This document shows, one piece after another, positions 1-7,908 of a stretch of DNA of 64,000 nucleotides (positions are counted from its first letter, which is position 1; the number at the start of each line of letters is the position of its first letter). The stretch spans positions 1,736,001 through 1,800,000 of the forward strand of contig CP096136.1 in NCBI GenBank assembly GCA_023213215.1, given 5' to 3'. Origin of the DNA: Flavobacterium sp. JAD_PAG50586_2 (GTDB lineage: Bacteria; Bacteroidota; Bacteroidia; Flavobacteriales; Flavobacteriaceae). A program made the position numbers and the translations under genes. The notes under the pieces were generated by a model that had not been told where the DNA came from, did not search any database, and saw only the letters and a list, made by a program, of their open reading frames with translations.

Positions 1-2
1 TT

Positions 3-587
3 TTAAAACAGTTCCGGGAGATTTATAAAGAAGGAGAAATAAACAAAGGAAGAAACTTACTGGCTTTTGAAGTGGCCAAAAGAAACGTCCTCAATTTCCT
101 GAAATCAGAACTAGAAGCTTTAGAGAATGGGGATGAAGTCCAGATTGTAGCGTTGGAAACCACTTTCGAAAGAACTTTAACCGATGAGCGCCTGCCGTTT
201 CCGGTATTGATTAAAGGTAACGTAGATCGAATCGAACTCCGCAACGGAAAGGTCAGGATTGTCGATTATAAAACCGGAAAGGTAGAGCAACGCAACGTTA
301 CCCTAAAAGACTGGAACGGCCTGACTGATGATATCAAAAACGAGAAGATTATCCAGGTGCTTGCCTATGCTTTTATGTATGAAGAAATAGCAAACGGACA
401 GGAAATGGAAGCCGGTATTATTTCATTTAAGAATTTAAAATCAGGATTTTTGCCTTTTCAATTTAAGCAGGATAAAGACATTGCAGTAGTTATTACTCCT
501 CAAATAATGGAGAACTACTTGGAACAGATTGTGATTTTACTTCGGGAAATATTGGATATTGATATTCCATTTGTAGAAAAAGTTTAG
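3..587 (+). CDS. PD-(D/E)XK nuclease family protein, C-terminal part (5' end outside window)
   Basis: The frame is open from the first bases of the window with no credible start, so this is the C-terminal ~194 residues of a longer protein. The visible part holds a PD-(D/E)XK nuclease core: a GNVDRIE segment followed by IVDYKTGK, matching the catalytic D...DxK pattern of the RecB/AddB-type nuclease domain, then a helical tail with a GIISFKNLKSG strand. In Bacteroidota this arrangement is typical of the AddB-like/PD-(D/E)XK exonuclease that works with an AddA-like helicase in double-strand-break repair. The assignment to AddB rather than another PD-(D/E)XK family protein is inference because the helicase-like N-terminus is not visible. 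The TTG/GTG codons inside the open frame are not starts. Confidence 0.75.
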   Translation, partial: LKQFREIYKEGEINKGRNLLAFEVAKRNVLNFLKSELEALENGDEVQIVALETTFERTLTDERLPFPVLIKGNVDRIELRNGKVRIVDYKTGKVEQRNVTLKDWNGLTDDIKNEKIIQVLAYAFMYEEIANGQEMEAGIISFKNLKSGFLPFQFKQDKDIAVVITPQIMENYLEQIVILLREILDIDIPFVEKV

Positions 588-610
588 GGAGATGTAAAAT
601 AGTAAAAAAT

Positions 611-656
611 GTGCACAAAAAGTGTACTTCTAATTCAGATTTCAATAAGAACTTTG
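611..656 (+). promoter_or_regulatory. Inverted-repeat regulatory site and promoter upstream of GxxExxY gene
   Basis: An imperfect inverted repeat GTGCAC-aaaaA-GTGTAC occupies 611-627. Exactly 30 bp from its centre begins GAACTTTG (649-656), one mismatch from the Bacteroidota -7 box TAnnTTTG. The same half-sites at the same distance recur at 22026 and 24634, so this looks like an activator site centred near -42. Binding protein unknown. Confidence 0.45.
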
Positions 657-675
657 CCGGCAAAGAATTATAGAT

Positions 676-1092
676 ATGACAAAATCTTATTTAAAGGATT
701 TGACTCATCAGATAAACAGTGCTGCATTAGAAGTTCATGAATTCCTCGGCCCGGGATTATTAGAAGATGTTTACGAGAAATGTTTGAGGAAGGAATTAGC
801 TGAAAGGGGAATTTCATTTCAGACAGGGTTATCTGTCCCTGTTAAGTTTAAAGGAATAGAACTCGAAACTAATTTGAAGTGCGGAATATTTGTTGAAAAT
901 TGTATAGTAGTGGAATCTAAGGCAATCCAAAGCATAGAATCAATCCATCAGGCTGAAATATTAACTTATATGAAGCTTCTGGACGCGCCTGTGGGCATTT
1001 TATTTAATTTCCATACTGTAAACCTGTTCGGTGAAGGTCAGAAAACATTCGTAAATGAAGTCTACAGGAATAACTTTGGGTCACATGGCTAA
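676..1092 (+). CDS. GxxExxY family protein
   Basis: A 138-residue protein with the signature GPGLLEDVYEKCL near residues 25-37, which is the G-x-x-E-x-x-Y motif that names the family. It is followed by the strand NCIVVESKAI, where family members usually show a (D/E)xK-type pattern, and IHQAEILTYMKL. The family is widespread in Bacteroidota, is related to PD-(D/E)XK nucleases, and has no firmly established function. Length is normal for the family and the ATG start fits. It follows the PD-(D/E)XK gene by 88 bp but has its own probable promoter. Confidence 0.85.
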   Translation: MTKSYLKDLTHQINSAALEVHEFLGPGLLEDVYEKCLRKELAERGISFQTGLSVPVKFKGIELETNLKCGIFVENCIVVESKAIQSIESIHQAEILTYMKLLDAPVGILFNFHTVNLFGEGQKTFVNEVYRNNFGSHG

Positions 1093-1108
1093 TGCAGTAT
1101 GCCTTAAA

Positions 1109-1890
1109 TTAAACCTTCTTCAAAAAATCTACCAACACTTTCTTTAATTCCTTTTCATTTTCAATGTGTGACATATGTCCGTCTGCGAAAGTTGTCAGTT
1201 CGACTTTTGTGCCTTCTATCTGTTCGATGGTTTCGGCGTAAGGCAATACAGGGTCTTCTTCTCCCAGTACCAATTGTATTGGATAAGGCGCAAAATGAAG
1301 CAGTACTTCGCGGTCTTTCCTGATTTTCATGCCTTCGAGTGCAGCCACGATTCCCTGTAGTGGAGTTTTGAGTGCTTCTTTTTGGTTTTCTCGATTTCCT
1401 TAGCTAGTCTCTCCCGGTTGTCTTCACTAAATAAGTTGGCGATGGACATGCTGACGAAGTTGGTGTAATCGTGTTTTACACAAACAATCGCGCGGTCCCG
1501 GTTTATCTTTCGTTCATCACTATCAGCCCTAGCAGTCGAGTTTAGAAGAAAAAGGCCTTTAACATGATCCGGATACAATTCGGCGAAAGCCAACGCAACA
1601 TAACCTCCCATCGAATGCCCAACCAACACCACTTTGCGAAGCCGAAGGTAAATCAGGACAGCATAAACCATATCCGCCTGGTCTTCCATAGCGTGGACGT
1701 AACCTAAAGATTCGGTCTCGCCGTGGCCCAATAAATCTATGGTAATCACACGATGGTTTTTGGTCAAAGTGTCGATGTATTTGTCCCACATGGATTTATT
1801 CTCAAGGAAACCGTGCAATAACAAAACAGCCGTGCCTTTACCTTGGTCGGTATAAGAGATTTTGGTGTTTTTATATACGATTTGCTTCAT
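1109..1890 (-). CDS. Alpha/beta hydrolase, frame broken near 1379-1383
   Basis: An alpha/beta-hydrolase-fold enzyme of about 260 residues. The N-terminal part carries the oxyanion-region LLLHGFLEN and the nucleophile elbow VGHSMGGYVAL; the C-terminal part supplies the acid (GEEDPV) and the catalytic histidine (DGHMSHIE). As given, the frame breaks after about residue 170: the codons for EKTKK meet five T (five A on the coding strand) at 1379-1383, and adding one A restores a continuous EALKTPLQGIVAALEG junction. The total length then becomes a multiple of three. This is best read as a sequence error rather than a pseudogene. Substrate unknown. A TATTTTTG box (1895-1902) lies four bases before the ATG. 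Confidence 0.82.
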
Positions 1891-1894
1891 GGCT

Positions 1895-1902
1895 CAAAAA
1901 TA
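1895..1902 (-). promoter_or_regulatory. -7 box of alpha/beta hydrolase, leaderless arrangement
   Basis: On the minus strand TATTTTTG matches TAnnTTTG and ends only four bases before the ATG at 1890. Transcription would start at or very near the start codon, so the mRNA would be leaderless or nearly so. Confidence 0.45.
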
Positions 1903-1929
1903 GGGTTTTGAGAGACAAGAGGCAAGAGA

Positions 1930-1971
1930 AAAGAAGCAAGAATAAAGAAGCAAGAGTAAAGAAGCAAGAGA
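1930..1971. repeat. 14-bp tandem repeat, three clear copies
   Basis: Three consecutive 14-bp units with the core AAAGAAGCAAGA lie at 1930, 1944 and 1958, with a degenerate copy just upstream (1913-1929). The unit is too short and has no spacers, so it is not a CRISPR. It fills the gap between the divergently spaced hydrolase and HTH genes. Confidence 0.7.
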
Positions 1972-1998
1972 AAGACAACTTTCCTTCACCATCCAAAA

Positions 1999-2343
1999 CT
2001 AACTTCCCTTAATCTTCATCAACAGTTCATTCTGTATCTTAAGGACTTTAATTTCTTCCTGCAGCTGCGCGATCAAAGCATCCCTTTCGGCAAAAATGTT
2101 TTCGGTTACAGTATAATCACGTGGCAGTTGGTTAGCAATGTCCTGAAAAAAGTTATGCTTAGTTGCGTGAGATAGATTCAGCAAAATCCTGCTATGAATA
2201 TCCTTATTTCGGGTATAATTCAGGATAGAAATACCCTGTTTGCCAATCATTCCGCCTAGTTGAGTTTGCGAAATCCTTCTCTCGGCCATAAAATCCTTAA
2301 TCATCTTCCCAGTGTTTACAGGATTAGTTGTTTGTTTTGCCAT
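1999..2343 (-). CDS. Small helix-turn-helix protein with C-terminal coiled coil
   Basis: A 114-residue protein. Residues 12-55 look like a Cro/C1-type or XRE-like HTH (GKMIKDFMAERRISQTQLGG, then ISILNYTRNKDIHSRILLNL). The C-terminus (about residues 82-112, ERDALIAQLQEEIKVLKIQN) is a predicted heptad coiled coil, suggesting a dimer. Similar small proteins occur in Bacteroidota accessory regions, often as regulators of uncertain target. Its promoter must lie in the extremely AT-rich gap it shares divergently with the AbiH gene, which makes it a possible regulator of that gene; that link is inference. Confidence 0.6.
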   Translation of the reverse strand: MAKQTTNPVNTGKMIKDFMAERRISQTQLGGMIGKQGISILNYTRNKDIHSRILLNLSHATKHNFFQDIANQLPRDYTVTENIFAERDALIAQLQEEIKVLKIQNELLMKIKGS

Positions 2344-2694
2344 ATTATATTTTAGTTTTGATATCTACTAATTATTATTTTAGAATTACTATTTATTACT
2401 TTAGATATACTATATGTTATTTTAGGTTTAATATATATTATTTTAATAATATTATTAATCATAATTAAATTACTATCTATTTAAAATAAATTAATATGTA
2501 TTATATATCAATTATTATTTATTATTTTAGAATTACTATTTATTAATTTTAATATAAAAAATATTGATAAATATAATAAATTTATATTATAAAAAATCAT
2601 TTTGGCATAATCTTGTCATTGTTTGCGGAGATTCTTCCTTCGTCAGAAAGACAAACTAAACGTAGAATTCCTATATTTGAGAAAAGGAATTTAG
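2344..2694. repeat. Very AT-rich divergent intergenic region with a 25-bp direct repeat
   Basis: This 351-bp gap between the HTH and AbiH genes is almost entirely A and T up to about 2600. A perfect 25-bp direct repeat (starting ATTATTTTAGAATTACTA) sits at 2374-2398 and 2521-2545, with looser copies of TATTATTTTAG between them. A TATATTTG -7 box for the AbiH gene lies at 2672-2679, 15 bp before its ATG. A short TTCGTCAGAAAGACAAA element (2639-2655) recurs after the AbiH gene at about 3964-3981 and is an intergenic repeat. No gene is seen here. Confidence 0.7.
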
Positions 2695-3957
2695 ATGAAC
2701 AGACTTGTAATTATCGGAAACGGATTTGACTTGGCGCATGGGTTGCCGACAGGGTATTGTGATTTTATTGATGATTATTGGAGAAATGTTTTATTAAATT
2801 TTGATAGAAAAATAAATAAGTCAAATTACAGCGATAATCTAATCGATATCTCATATGAATTTATGCAGACTGGCTTTAACAGTGCGGTCAAGAAAATAGA
2901 GCAGGTTAAAAACTATCGAGATTTCGCTTCATTTATTGGTGAATATTCTTCGGGTTTTAATACATATCAATACACAGATAAGAATGGATGCCGAATTAAT
3001 TTCAAAAATAAGTTTTTCAAAAATATTTGTGAATTGCATTCTATCACTAATTGGGTTGATGTTGAAAATCAATATTATCAACAGTTAAAAAAAATAGTTA
3101 AGTTGCCCCGTAAAGTTCTCAATGTGACGGAAGAACAACATACTTTAAATAAAAGGGAAAAGGTAGAAAATTTGAACAAAGAATTTGATTCAGTCAAAGT
3201 ACTCTTTGAAGAATATCTTAATGAAAAAGTAATAAAGCAATATAATTTTGGTAATTATAGAGATCCCGCAGGAGATTGTCTTAAGTTCCCGGAAATTTTT
3301 AAACCTACGTTTTTTAAAACGATGTCAACGGAATTATTCCAGTTTTTAAACGAATTCCCCATTCCATACCAAAAAGAACTTGAGGATTTATTTACACATA
3401 AAAAGAATATTGTAGATTATGTATCTCGAATTGCTTTGCTCAACTTTAATTATACACCGACTACGAATAAATACGTTAGAGATTTAAATTCATCTGGAGT
3501 AGATGCTAAAATTATTCACATTCATGGATATGTAGGAGGAAAAGAGAACAGCATTAACTTTGGATTTGGAGATGAAATGGACGATGACTATAAGATAATT
3601 GAAAATATTGACGACAACGAATATTTAAGAAATTTTAAATCTTTCCAATATTTGCATACATCAAATTATAAAGAACTTCTAGACTTTATAGATAGTGAAA
3701 AGTTTCAAGTTTATATCATGGGGCATTCATGCGGACTTTCCGATAGAACATTGTTGAATACTGTTTTTGAACATACAAACTGTATTTCTATAAAAGTCTT
3801 CTATCACAAAAAAGAAGATGATACAGACAACTATACTGAAATCACCCAAAACATTTCCCGTCATTTCAACAAAAAGAAACTAATGAGGGAAAAGATTGTA
3901 AACAAGACCCTCTGTCAACCTTTGCCACAAATACAATTACCTAAAAAAGAATTATAA
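2695..3957 (+). CDS. AbiH family abortive-infection protein
   Basis: A 420-residue protein. The N-terminus LVIIGNGFDLAHGLPTGYCD is the hallmark of the bacteriophage abortive infection AbiH family, and the C-terminal YIMGHSCGLSDRTLL matches the family's conserved GHS..xSD motif. AbiH was described as a plasmid-borne phage-abortion determinant in Lactococcus; the mechanism is not settled. The gene is noticeably AT-rich and is bounded by intergenic repeats, consistent with an acquired defence gene. It stands alone with its own TATATTTG promoter at 2672, next to a divergent small HTH gene. Family assignment is secure; activity against phage is inferred. Confidence 0.9.
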   Translation: MNRLVIIGNGFDLAHGLPTGYCDFIDDYWRNVLLNFDRKINKSNYSDNLIDISYEFMQTGFNSAVKKIEQVKNYRDFASFIGEYSSGFNTYQYTDKNGCRINFKNKFFKNICELHSITNWVDVENQYYQQLKKIVKLPRKVLNVTEEQHTLNKREKVENLNKEFDSVKVLFEEYLNEKVIKQYNFGNYRDPAGDCLKFPEIFKPTFFKTMSTELFQFLNEFPIPYQKELEDLFTHKKNIVDYVSRIALLNFNYTPTTNKYVRDLNSSGVDAKIIHIHGYVGGKENSINFGFGDEMDDDYKIIENIDDNEYLRNFKSFQYLHTSNYKELLDFIDSEKFQVYIMGHSCGLSDRTLLNTVFEHTNCISIKVFYHKKEDDTDNYTEITQNISRHFNKKKLMREKIVNKTLCQPLPQIQLPKKEL

Positions 3958-4085
3958 ATACAAACTTCGTCAGAATGACAAAGCTAAATGTAAACTTATC
4001 CCGCTGGCAAAGGCGGATAACAAAAAACGACCCACTTCCGTGAGCCGTCATTTAAAATTTAGAATTCAAAATTCAAAATAGAAAA

Positions 4086-5378
4086 TTAAGAATTCATAAT
4101 CGTTTCAATCTCCTCCACCTCAATCGGAATATTCCTCATTAAGTTAAAAGGTTCCCCTTTTGGCTGGATTACCACATCATCTTCAATACGGATTCCGAAA
4201 CCTTCGGCCGGAATGTAGATTCCGGGTTCTACCGTGAAAACCATATTAGCCTGCATTGGTTCGTGTAAAAGTCCGTAATCATGTGTGTCCAATCCCATGT
4301 GGTGGGAAGTTCCGTGCATGAAATATTTTTTGTAGGCTGGCCAATCCGGGTTTTCGTTTTGCACATCGGCTTTGTCAATCAATCCCAAACCTAATAATTC
4401 AGAAGTCATTACTTTACCAACCTCTACATGGTATTGTTTCCACAGATTTCCTACAGTCAACATCTTTGTTGCTTCGTTCTTCACTCTCAGCACGGCATTG
4501 TACACTTGTTTTTGCCTGTCAGTGAATTTTCCTGAAACCGGAACCATACGCGTCATGTCACTTGAATAATTGGCATATTCCGCTCCAACATCCAAAAGGA
4601 TCAAATCGCCGGCTTTGCATTGTTGGTTGTTTTCTATGTAATGTAAAACGTTCGCGTTATTCCCTGAAGCAATGATTGGTGTATAGGCAAAACCTTTTGA
4701 GCGGTTTCTGAGGAATTCATGGGCAAATTCAGCTTCAATTTCATATTCCGTTACATTTGGTTTAACAAACTGCAATACACGACGGTATCCTTTTTCGGTA
4801 ATATTACAGGCTTCCTGAATTAAATCAAGTTCTTCACTTTCCTTAACCGAACGCAGTCTTTGCAAGATTGGATTTGATTTTTCAACTTTGTGTGCCGGAT
4901 AATTTTCCTTCCACCATTTCACAAAACGGGCTTCGCGGGTTTCCGTTTCGATTGCCGCGCGGTAATGCTCGTTGGTATTGATATACATCGTTTCGGCATA
5001 AGCCATGACTTCCTTAAGAGTCTTATGGAAATCCTGCAGCCAGATCACCGATTTGATGCCGGATACTTCAAAAGCCCTGTCTTTGGTTAGTTTTTCACCT
5101 TCCCAAATGGCAATGTGTTCGTTAGTTTCCTTTAGGAATAAAATCTGTTTCAAATGCTCGTAAGGTGCATCCGGAAACAACAGCAAAATACTTTCTTCCT
5201 GATCCACACCCGATAAATAAAAGATGTCGCGGTGTTGTGCAAACGGTAACGAACTATCGGCAGAAACGGGATAAATGTCGTTGGAATTGAAAACAGCCAC
5301 ACTGTTGGGTTTCATTTGTGCGGTAAATTTAGCTCTGTTTTTAATAAACAGGTCGCGGTCTATCTGATGGTATTTCAT
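4086..5378 (-). CDS. pepP: Aminopeptidase P family protein (Xaa-Pro aminopeptidase)
   Basis: A 430-residue M24 metallopeptidase that removes N-terminal residues preceding proline. The N-terminal creatinase-like domain (about 1-170) is followed by the pita-bread catalytic domain. Metal ligands are recognisable in DVGAEYANYSSDMTRM (two Asp), HGTSHHMGLDTHDYG (His), VFTVEPGIY (Glu) and GIRIEDDV (Glu). The frame extends 29 codons upstream to 5465, but that extension is a hydrophobic, unrelated run; MKYHQIDRDLFIKNRAKF is the usual start of flavobacterial homologues, so 5378 was chosen. Expected to be cytosolic. It is divergent in context from nothing: the gene behind it (Crp/Fnr) is on the same strand, separated by an 18-bp inverted repeat. 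Confidence 0.92.
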   Translation of the reverse strand: MKYHQIDRDLFIKNRAKFTAQMKPNSVAVFNSNDIYPVSADSSLPFAQHRDIFYLSGVDQEESILLLFPDAPYEHLKQILFLKETNEHIAIWEGEKLTKDRAFEVSGIKSVIWLQDFHKTLKEVMAYAETMYINTNEHYRAAIETETREARFVKWWKENYPAHKVEKSNPILQRLRSVKESEELDLIQEACNITEKGYRRVLQFVKPNVTEYEIEAEFAHEFLRNRSKGFAYTPIIASGNNANVLHYIENNQQCKAGDLILLDVGAEYANYSSDMTRMVPVSGKFTDRQKQVYNAVLRVKNEATKMLTVGNLWKQYHVEVGKVMTSELLGLGLIDKADVQNENPDWPAYKKYFMHGTSHHMGLDTHDYGLLHEPMQANMVFTVEPGIYIPAEGFGIRIEDDVVIQPKGEPFNLMRNIPIEVEEIETIMNS

Positions 5379-5458
5379 AATGGTGAATTGTAAATTGTTT
5401 TTCAAAATTACGGATAACTGCACTATGAGAAGTAGCCAAATGGCGTTATTTTTTATTA

Positions 5459-5530
5459 ACCGCAAATTCGCAAATTAAACGGAATCATATAAAATTTCAT
5501 TTAAAGAAATAAAATTTGCGAATTTGCGGT
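5459..5530. repeat. Perfect 18-bp inverted repeat around a 36-bp loop
   Basis: ACCGCAAATTCGCAAATT at 5459-5476 is matched exactly by its reverse complement at 5513-5530. Each arm is itself a double GCAAATT. It lies between pepP and the Crp/Fnr gene, and its end touches the Crp/Fnr stop region. It could act as a terminator-like hairpin or be a dispersed flavobacterial intergenic repeat; only one copy is in the window. Confidence 0.75.
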
Positions 5531-5535
5531 AAATG

Positions 5536-6098
5536 TCAACGTACATTTTTCCTTATCCGGCTCATGTGCCTTGTGGAAATTCCGAGAAAAGACGTAAGGT
5601 AATGTAACGGTACTTCCTGAAGTAATTTGGGTTCGGTCTGCAGTAGTTTTTTATAACGTTCTTCCGGAGTCAATGTCAGTAAATCAATCCGGTAGTCATC
5701 GATTAAACAGATTTGTTTTTCGATTAAATCGTAATAAAACTTATGAAACGCTTTGTTGTTTTCAATCAGGTTTTTAAAGGCTTTTAAATCCACTACCCAA
5801 AGTTCACAATCGGCAATGGCTTTTATGCTTTTTCGGGAAGGTTTTTTGTTCAGGAAACTAAAAAGCGAAGAAGTGAATGAGTTTCTAAGGGCTAAATAAG
5901 TAGTTTTTTCCTCGCCGAGAATGACTACGGAATGTTGCAAAATCCCGCTTTCGACATAGCAGAAATAGTTGCAGGTTTCATCTTCCTTTACAAAATAGGT
6001 GTTTTTTTTAATTTCAAAACCTGAAAGGATTGCATAATGTCCAACCTATCTTTTTCAGAATCTCCAATGGTCGCAGTCTTTATAAATTCGGTAAACAT
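5536..6098 (-). CDS. Crp/Fnr family transcriptional regulator, frame broken near 6002-6009
   Basis: Restored length is 187 residues. The cyclic-nucleotide-binding-like fold comes first (KKNTYFVKEDETCNYFCYVESGIL then FTSSLFSFLNKKPSRKSI and IADCELWVVDL), followed by a long dimerisation helix and a C-terminal HTH (VPLHYLTSFLGISTRHMSRIRK). As given, an eight-base T run at 6002-6009 puts the first ~35 codons out of frame; nine T give a continuous protein from the ATG at 6096-6098. Members of this flavobacterial group usually lack the cAMP-contact residues, so the ligand is unknown. An internal ATG at 5938 would cut the sensor domain in half and is not the real start. Confidence 0.82.
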
Positions 6099-6202
6099 CC
6101 AATTGAAATTAATACCCAAATGTAATAAAAATAGCTTTTCGCCGTTAACTGTATTAGAAACCGATAAAATTCGTCCGAAATAAAACCAACCAAACGCGAA
6201 AG

Positions 6203-7075
6203 ATGAAGAAGATATATTTAATCCTGCCCTTTATGACGGCGCTTTTAGTGCTTCCATTCGTTTCCTGCTCTAAAGATGCAGATGAGGAACCTATGTTGAT
6301 TGTCAAGTTTAAATTTGATCCGAATCAGGTAAGGCTGAATAATTTGGGACAACCTTCAACTGTTGCTGCAGGGAATGCCGCACAATCGCCGATTTTCAAT
6401 TCTATTTCTGCGCACTACATGGAATTAGCTCCTAATGCCAACACACAAATTGGACAGGGCCAGATTATATACCACGCTCCGGAAACTACTATTGGAGGGA
6501 GTAATGCTATTGATTTTTCCCAATCAAAACTTGTGGCTCAGGATGAAGTATTCCTCAAGATTCCTTTGAGCCAGGTTACCACCGGAAGTTATGAATGGAT
6601 GCGGGTATCCTTGTCTTATCAGAATTACCAAATCAATGTCCGTAATGCCAATGTAGATTACGCTGGAACCTTAGCAAGCTTTGTTGGATTTAACACGTAT
6701 ATCGGGACTTTCGATATTGACAATTCTACTTTTCCTGTAAATGGCAACAGAGCACAGGGTTATTGGGCTTTCGCCTTAAATAACTTTCCTTATTCTACTT
6801 CAGGACAGGCACCGGCCGGAGCTACTACTGTTCCGAACCCAATTGCTGCAACATCGCCAATTCCCACTGGATCTTGTGTTGTTACCGGAAAATTTGCCAG
6901 TAACCTGGTAATTGACGGAACAGAAACGAATGATGTAGTGGTTACGCTTTCACTTTCTGTAAACAACAGTTTTGAGTGGCATGAAGTTACAGCGGACGGA
7001 AAATACGAGCCATCTATTGGAGAAAATGTTACCGACATGGGATTGCGTGGTTTGATTCCGTCTTACGTAAAATAA
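6203..7075 (+). CDS. Conserved hypothetical lipoprotein
   Basis: A 290-residue protein with a lipoprotein signal peptide ending in LPFVSC, so Cys22 is the likely lipidated residue. The mature part is beta-rich, starting LIVKFKFDPNQVRLNNLGQP, and has no catalytic motif I recognise. The general pattern recalls MbnP-like secreted proteins but the match is weak and I do not claim it. Monocistronic, upstream of sdhC and with its own untranslated leader. Confidence 0.7.
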   Translation: MKKIYLILPFMTALLVLPFVSCSKDADEEPMLIVKFKFDPNQVRLNNLGQPSTVAAGNAAQSPIFNSISAHYMELAPNANTQIGQGQIIYHAPETTIGGSNAIDFSQSKLVAQDEVFLKIPLSQVTTGSYEWMRVSLSYQNYQINVRNANVDYAGTLASFVGFNTYIGTFDIDNSTFPVNGNRAQGYWAFALNNFPYSTSGQAPAGATTVPNPIAATSPIPTGSCVVTGKFASNLVIDGTETNDVVVTLSLSVNNSFEWHEVTADGKYEPSIGENVTDMGLRGLIPSYVK

Positions 7076-7168
7076 TTCGAATATTCCGACTAAAATGGAA
7101 GTGTTGTATGTTGATTATCAGCCACAAAGAAACTCACTTTAAATTCATTATAAATTACGGCGAAAAGG

Positions 7169-7199
7169 TTGTGGTTAATGGCAAATAGCTGTATTTTTG
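7169..7199 (+). promoter_or_regulatory. Promoter of sdhCAB
   Basis: TTG at 7169-7171 and TATTTTTG at 7192-7199 are separated by 20 bp, an excellent match to the Bacteroidota TTG-N17-23-TAnnTTTG housekeeping promoter. Transcription should start near 7205, leaving a leader of about 25 bases before the sdhC ATG at 7231. Confidence 0.75.
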
Positions 7200-7230
7200 T
7201 GTGATTTTTTTAAATAAATTACACAATCTT

Positions 7231-7896
7231 ATGGCAAAATCTTCCGTTTTGGGTTCATCCATTGCAAGAAAGGTTGCAATGGCAATTTCCGGGCTCTTCT
7301 TGATTTCATTTTTAGCGTTACACTTTTCCATCAATTTAACGTCAGTATTCAGCGAAGAGGTATTCAACGAATGTTCTGATTTTATGGGTTATAATCCATT
7401 AATCCAATATGTAATGCAACCCGTTTTAGCTTTTGGTGTTGTGTTCCACTTTGTGATGGGATTTGTTTTAGAGATAAGGAATAATGCAGCAAGGCCAATC
7501 AGTTATGCAAAAAATAACGGTTCGGCAAACTCTTCCTGGGCATCACGGAATATGATTATTTCAGGTTCAGTAGTTTTGGCTTTCCTTGGCTTACACTTTT
7601 ACGATTTCTGGTTTCCCGAAATGGCTTATAAGTATGTTGAAGGACTTCCACAGGATCCAACAAGATATTATGGCGAATTGGTTCACAAATTTGAAAGTCC
7701 CGTTAGAACAGGATTGTACTGCGTGGCTTTTGTGTTGTTGTTTTTCCACTTATGGCATGGTTTCAACTCTTCAATGCAATCGGTTGGATTCAATAATAAA
7801 TTTTCAAGAAGCTTACATAAATTAGGATATGCATTCGCGATAATCGTTCCGTTCGGATTCGTTTTTATTGCATTGTTTCATCATTTTAATCATTAA
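7231..7896 (+). CDS. sdhC: Succinate dehydrogenase cytochrome b subunit
   Basis: The membrane anchor of complex II / fumarate reductase (221 residues). Five hydrophobic helices and the haem-ligand-type histidines are visible (LALHFSINL, VVFHFVMGF, LGLHFYDFW, FFHLWHGF, FIALFHHF). It has the single-subunit, two-haem form typical of Bacteroidota (TIGR02046 type), replacing separate SdhC and SdhD. The start at 7231 (MAKSSVLGSSIARK) is preferred over an in-frame GTG at 7201 because the promoter's start point is around 7205. First gene of sdhCAB; 12 bp before sdhA. Confidence 0.95.
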   Translation: MAKSSVLGSSIARKVAMAISGLFLISFLALHFSINLTSVFSEEVFNECSDFMGYNPLIQYVMQPVLAFGVVFHFVMGFVLEIRNNAARPISYAKNNGSANSSWASRNMIISGSVVLAFLGLHFYDFWFPEMAYKYVEGLPQDPTRYYGELVHKFESPVRTGLYCVAFVLLFFHLWHGFNSSMQSVGFNNKFSRSLHKLGYAFAIIVPFGFVFIALFHHFNH

Positions 7897-7908
7897 TTCA
7901 AGTAATAA

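Noticed and set aside
1930..1971. Short tandem repeats as a CRISPR array
   Set aside because: 14-bp units with no spacers; a tandem repeat.
5379..5465. N-terminal extension of the aminopeptidase as a membrane anchor
   Set aside because: The hydrophobic run comes from the intergenic region; homologues begin at MKYHQID.
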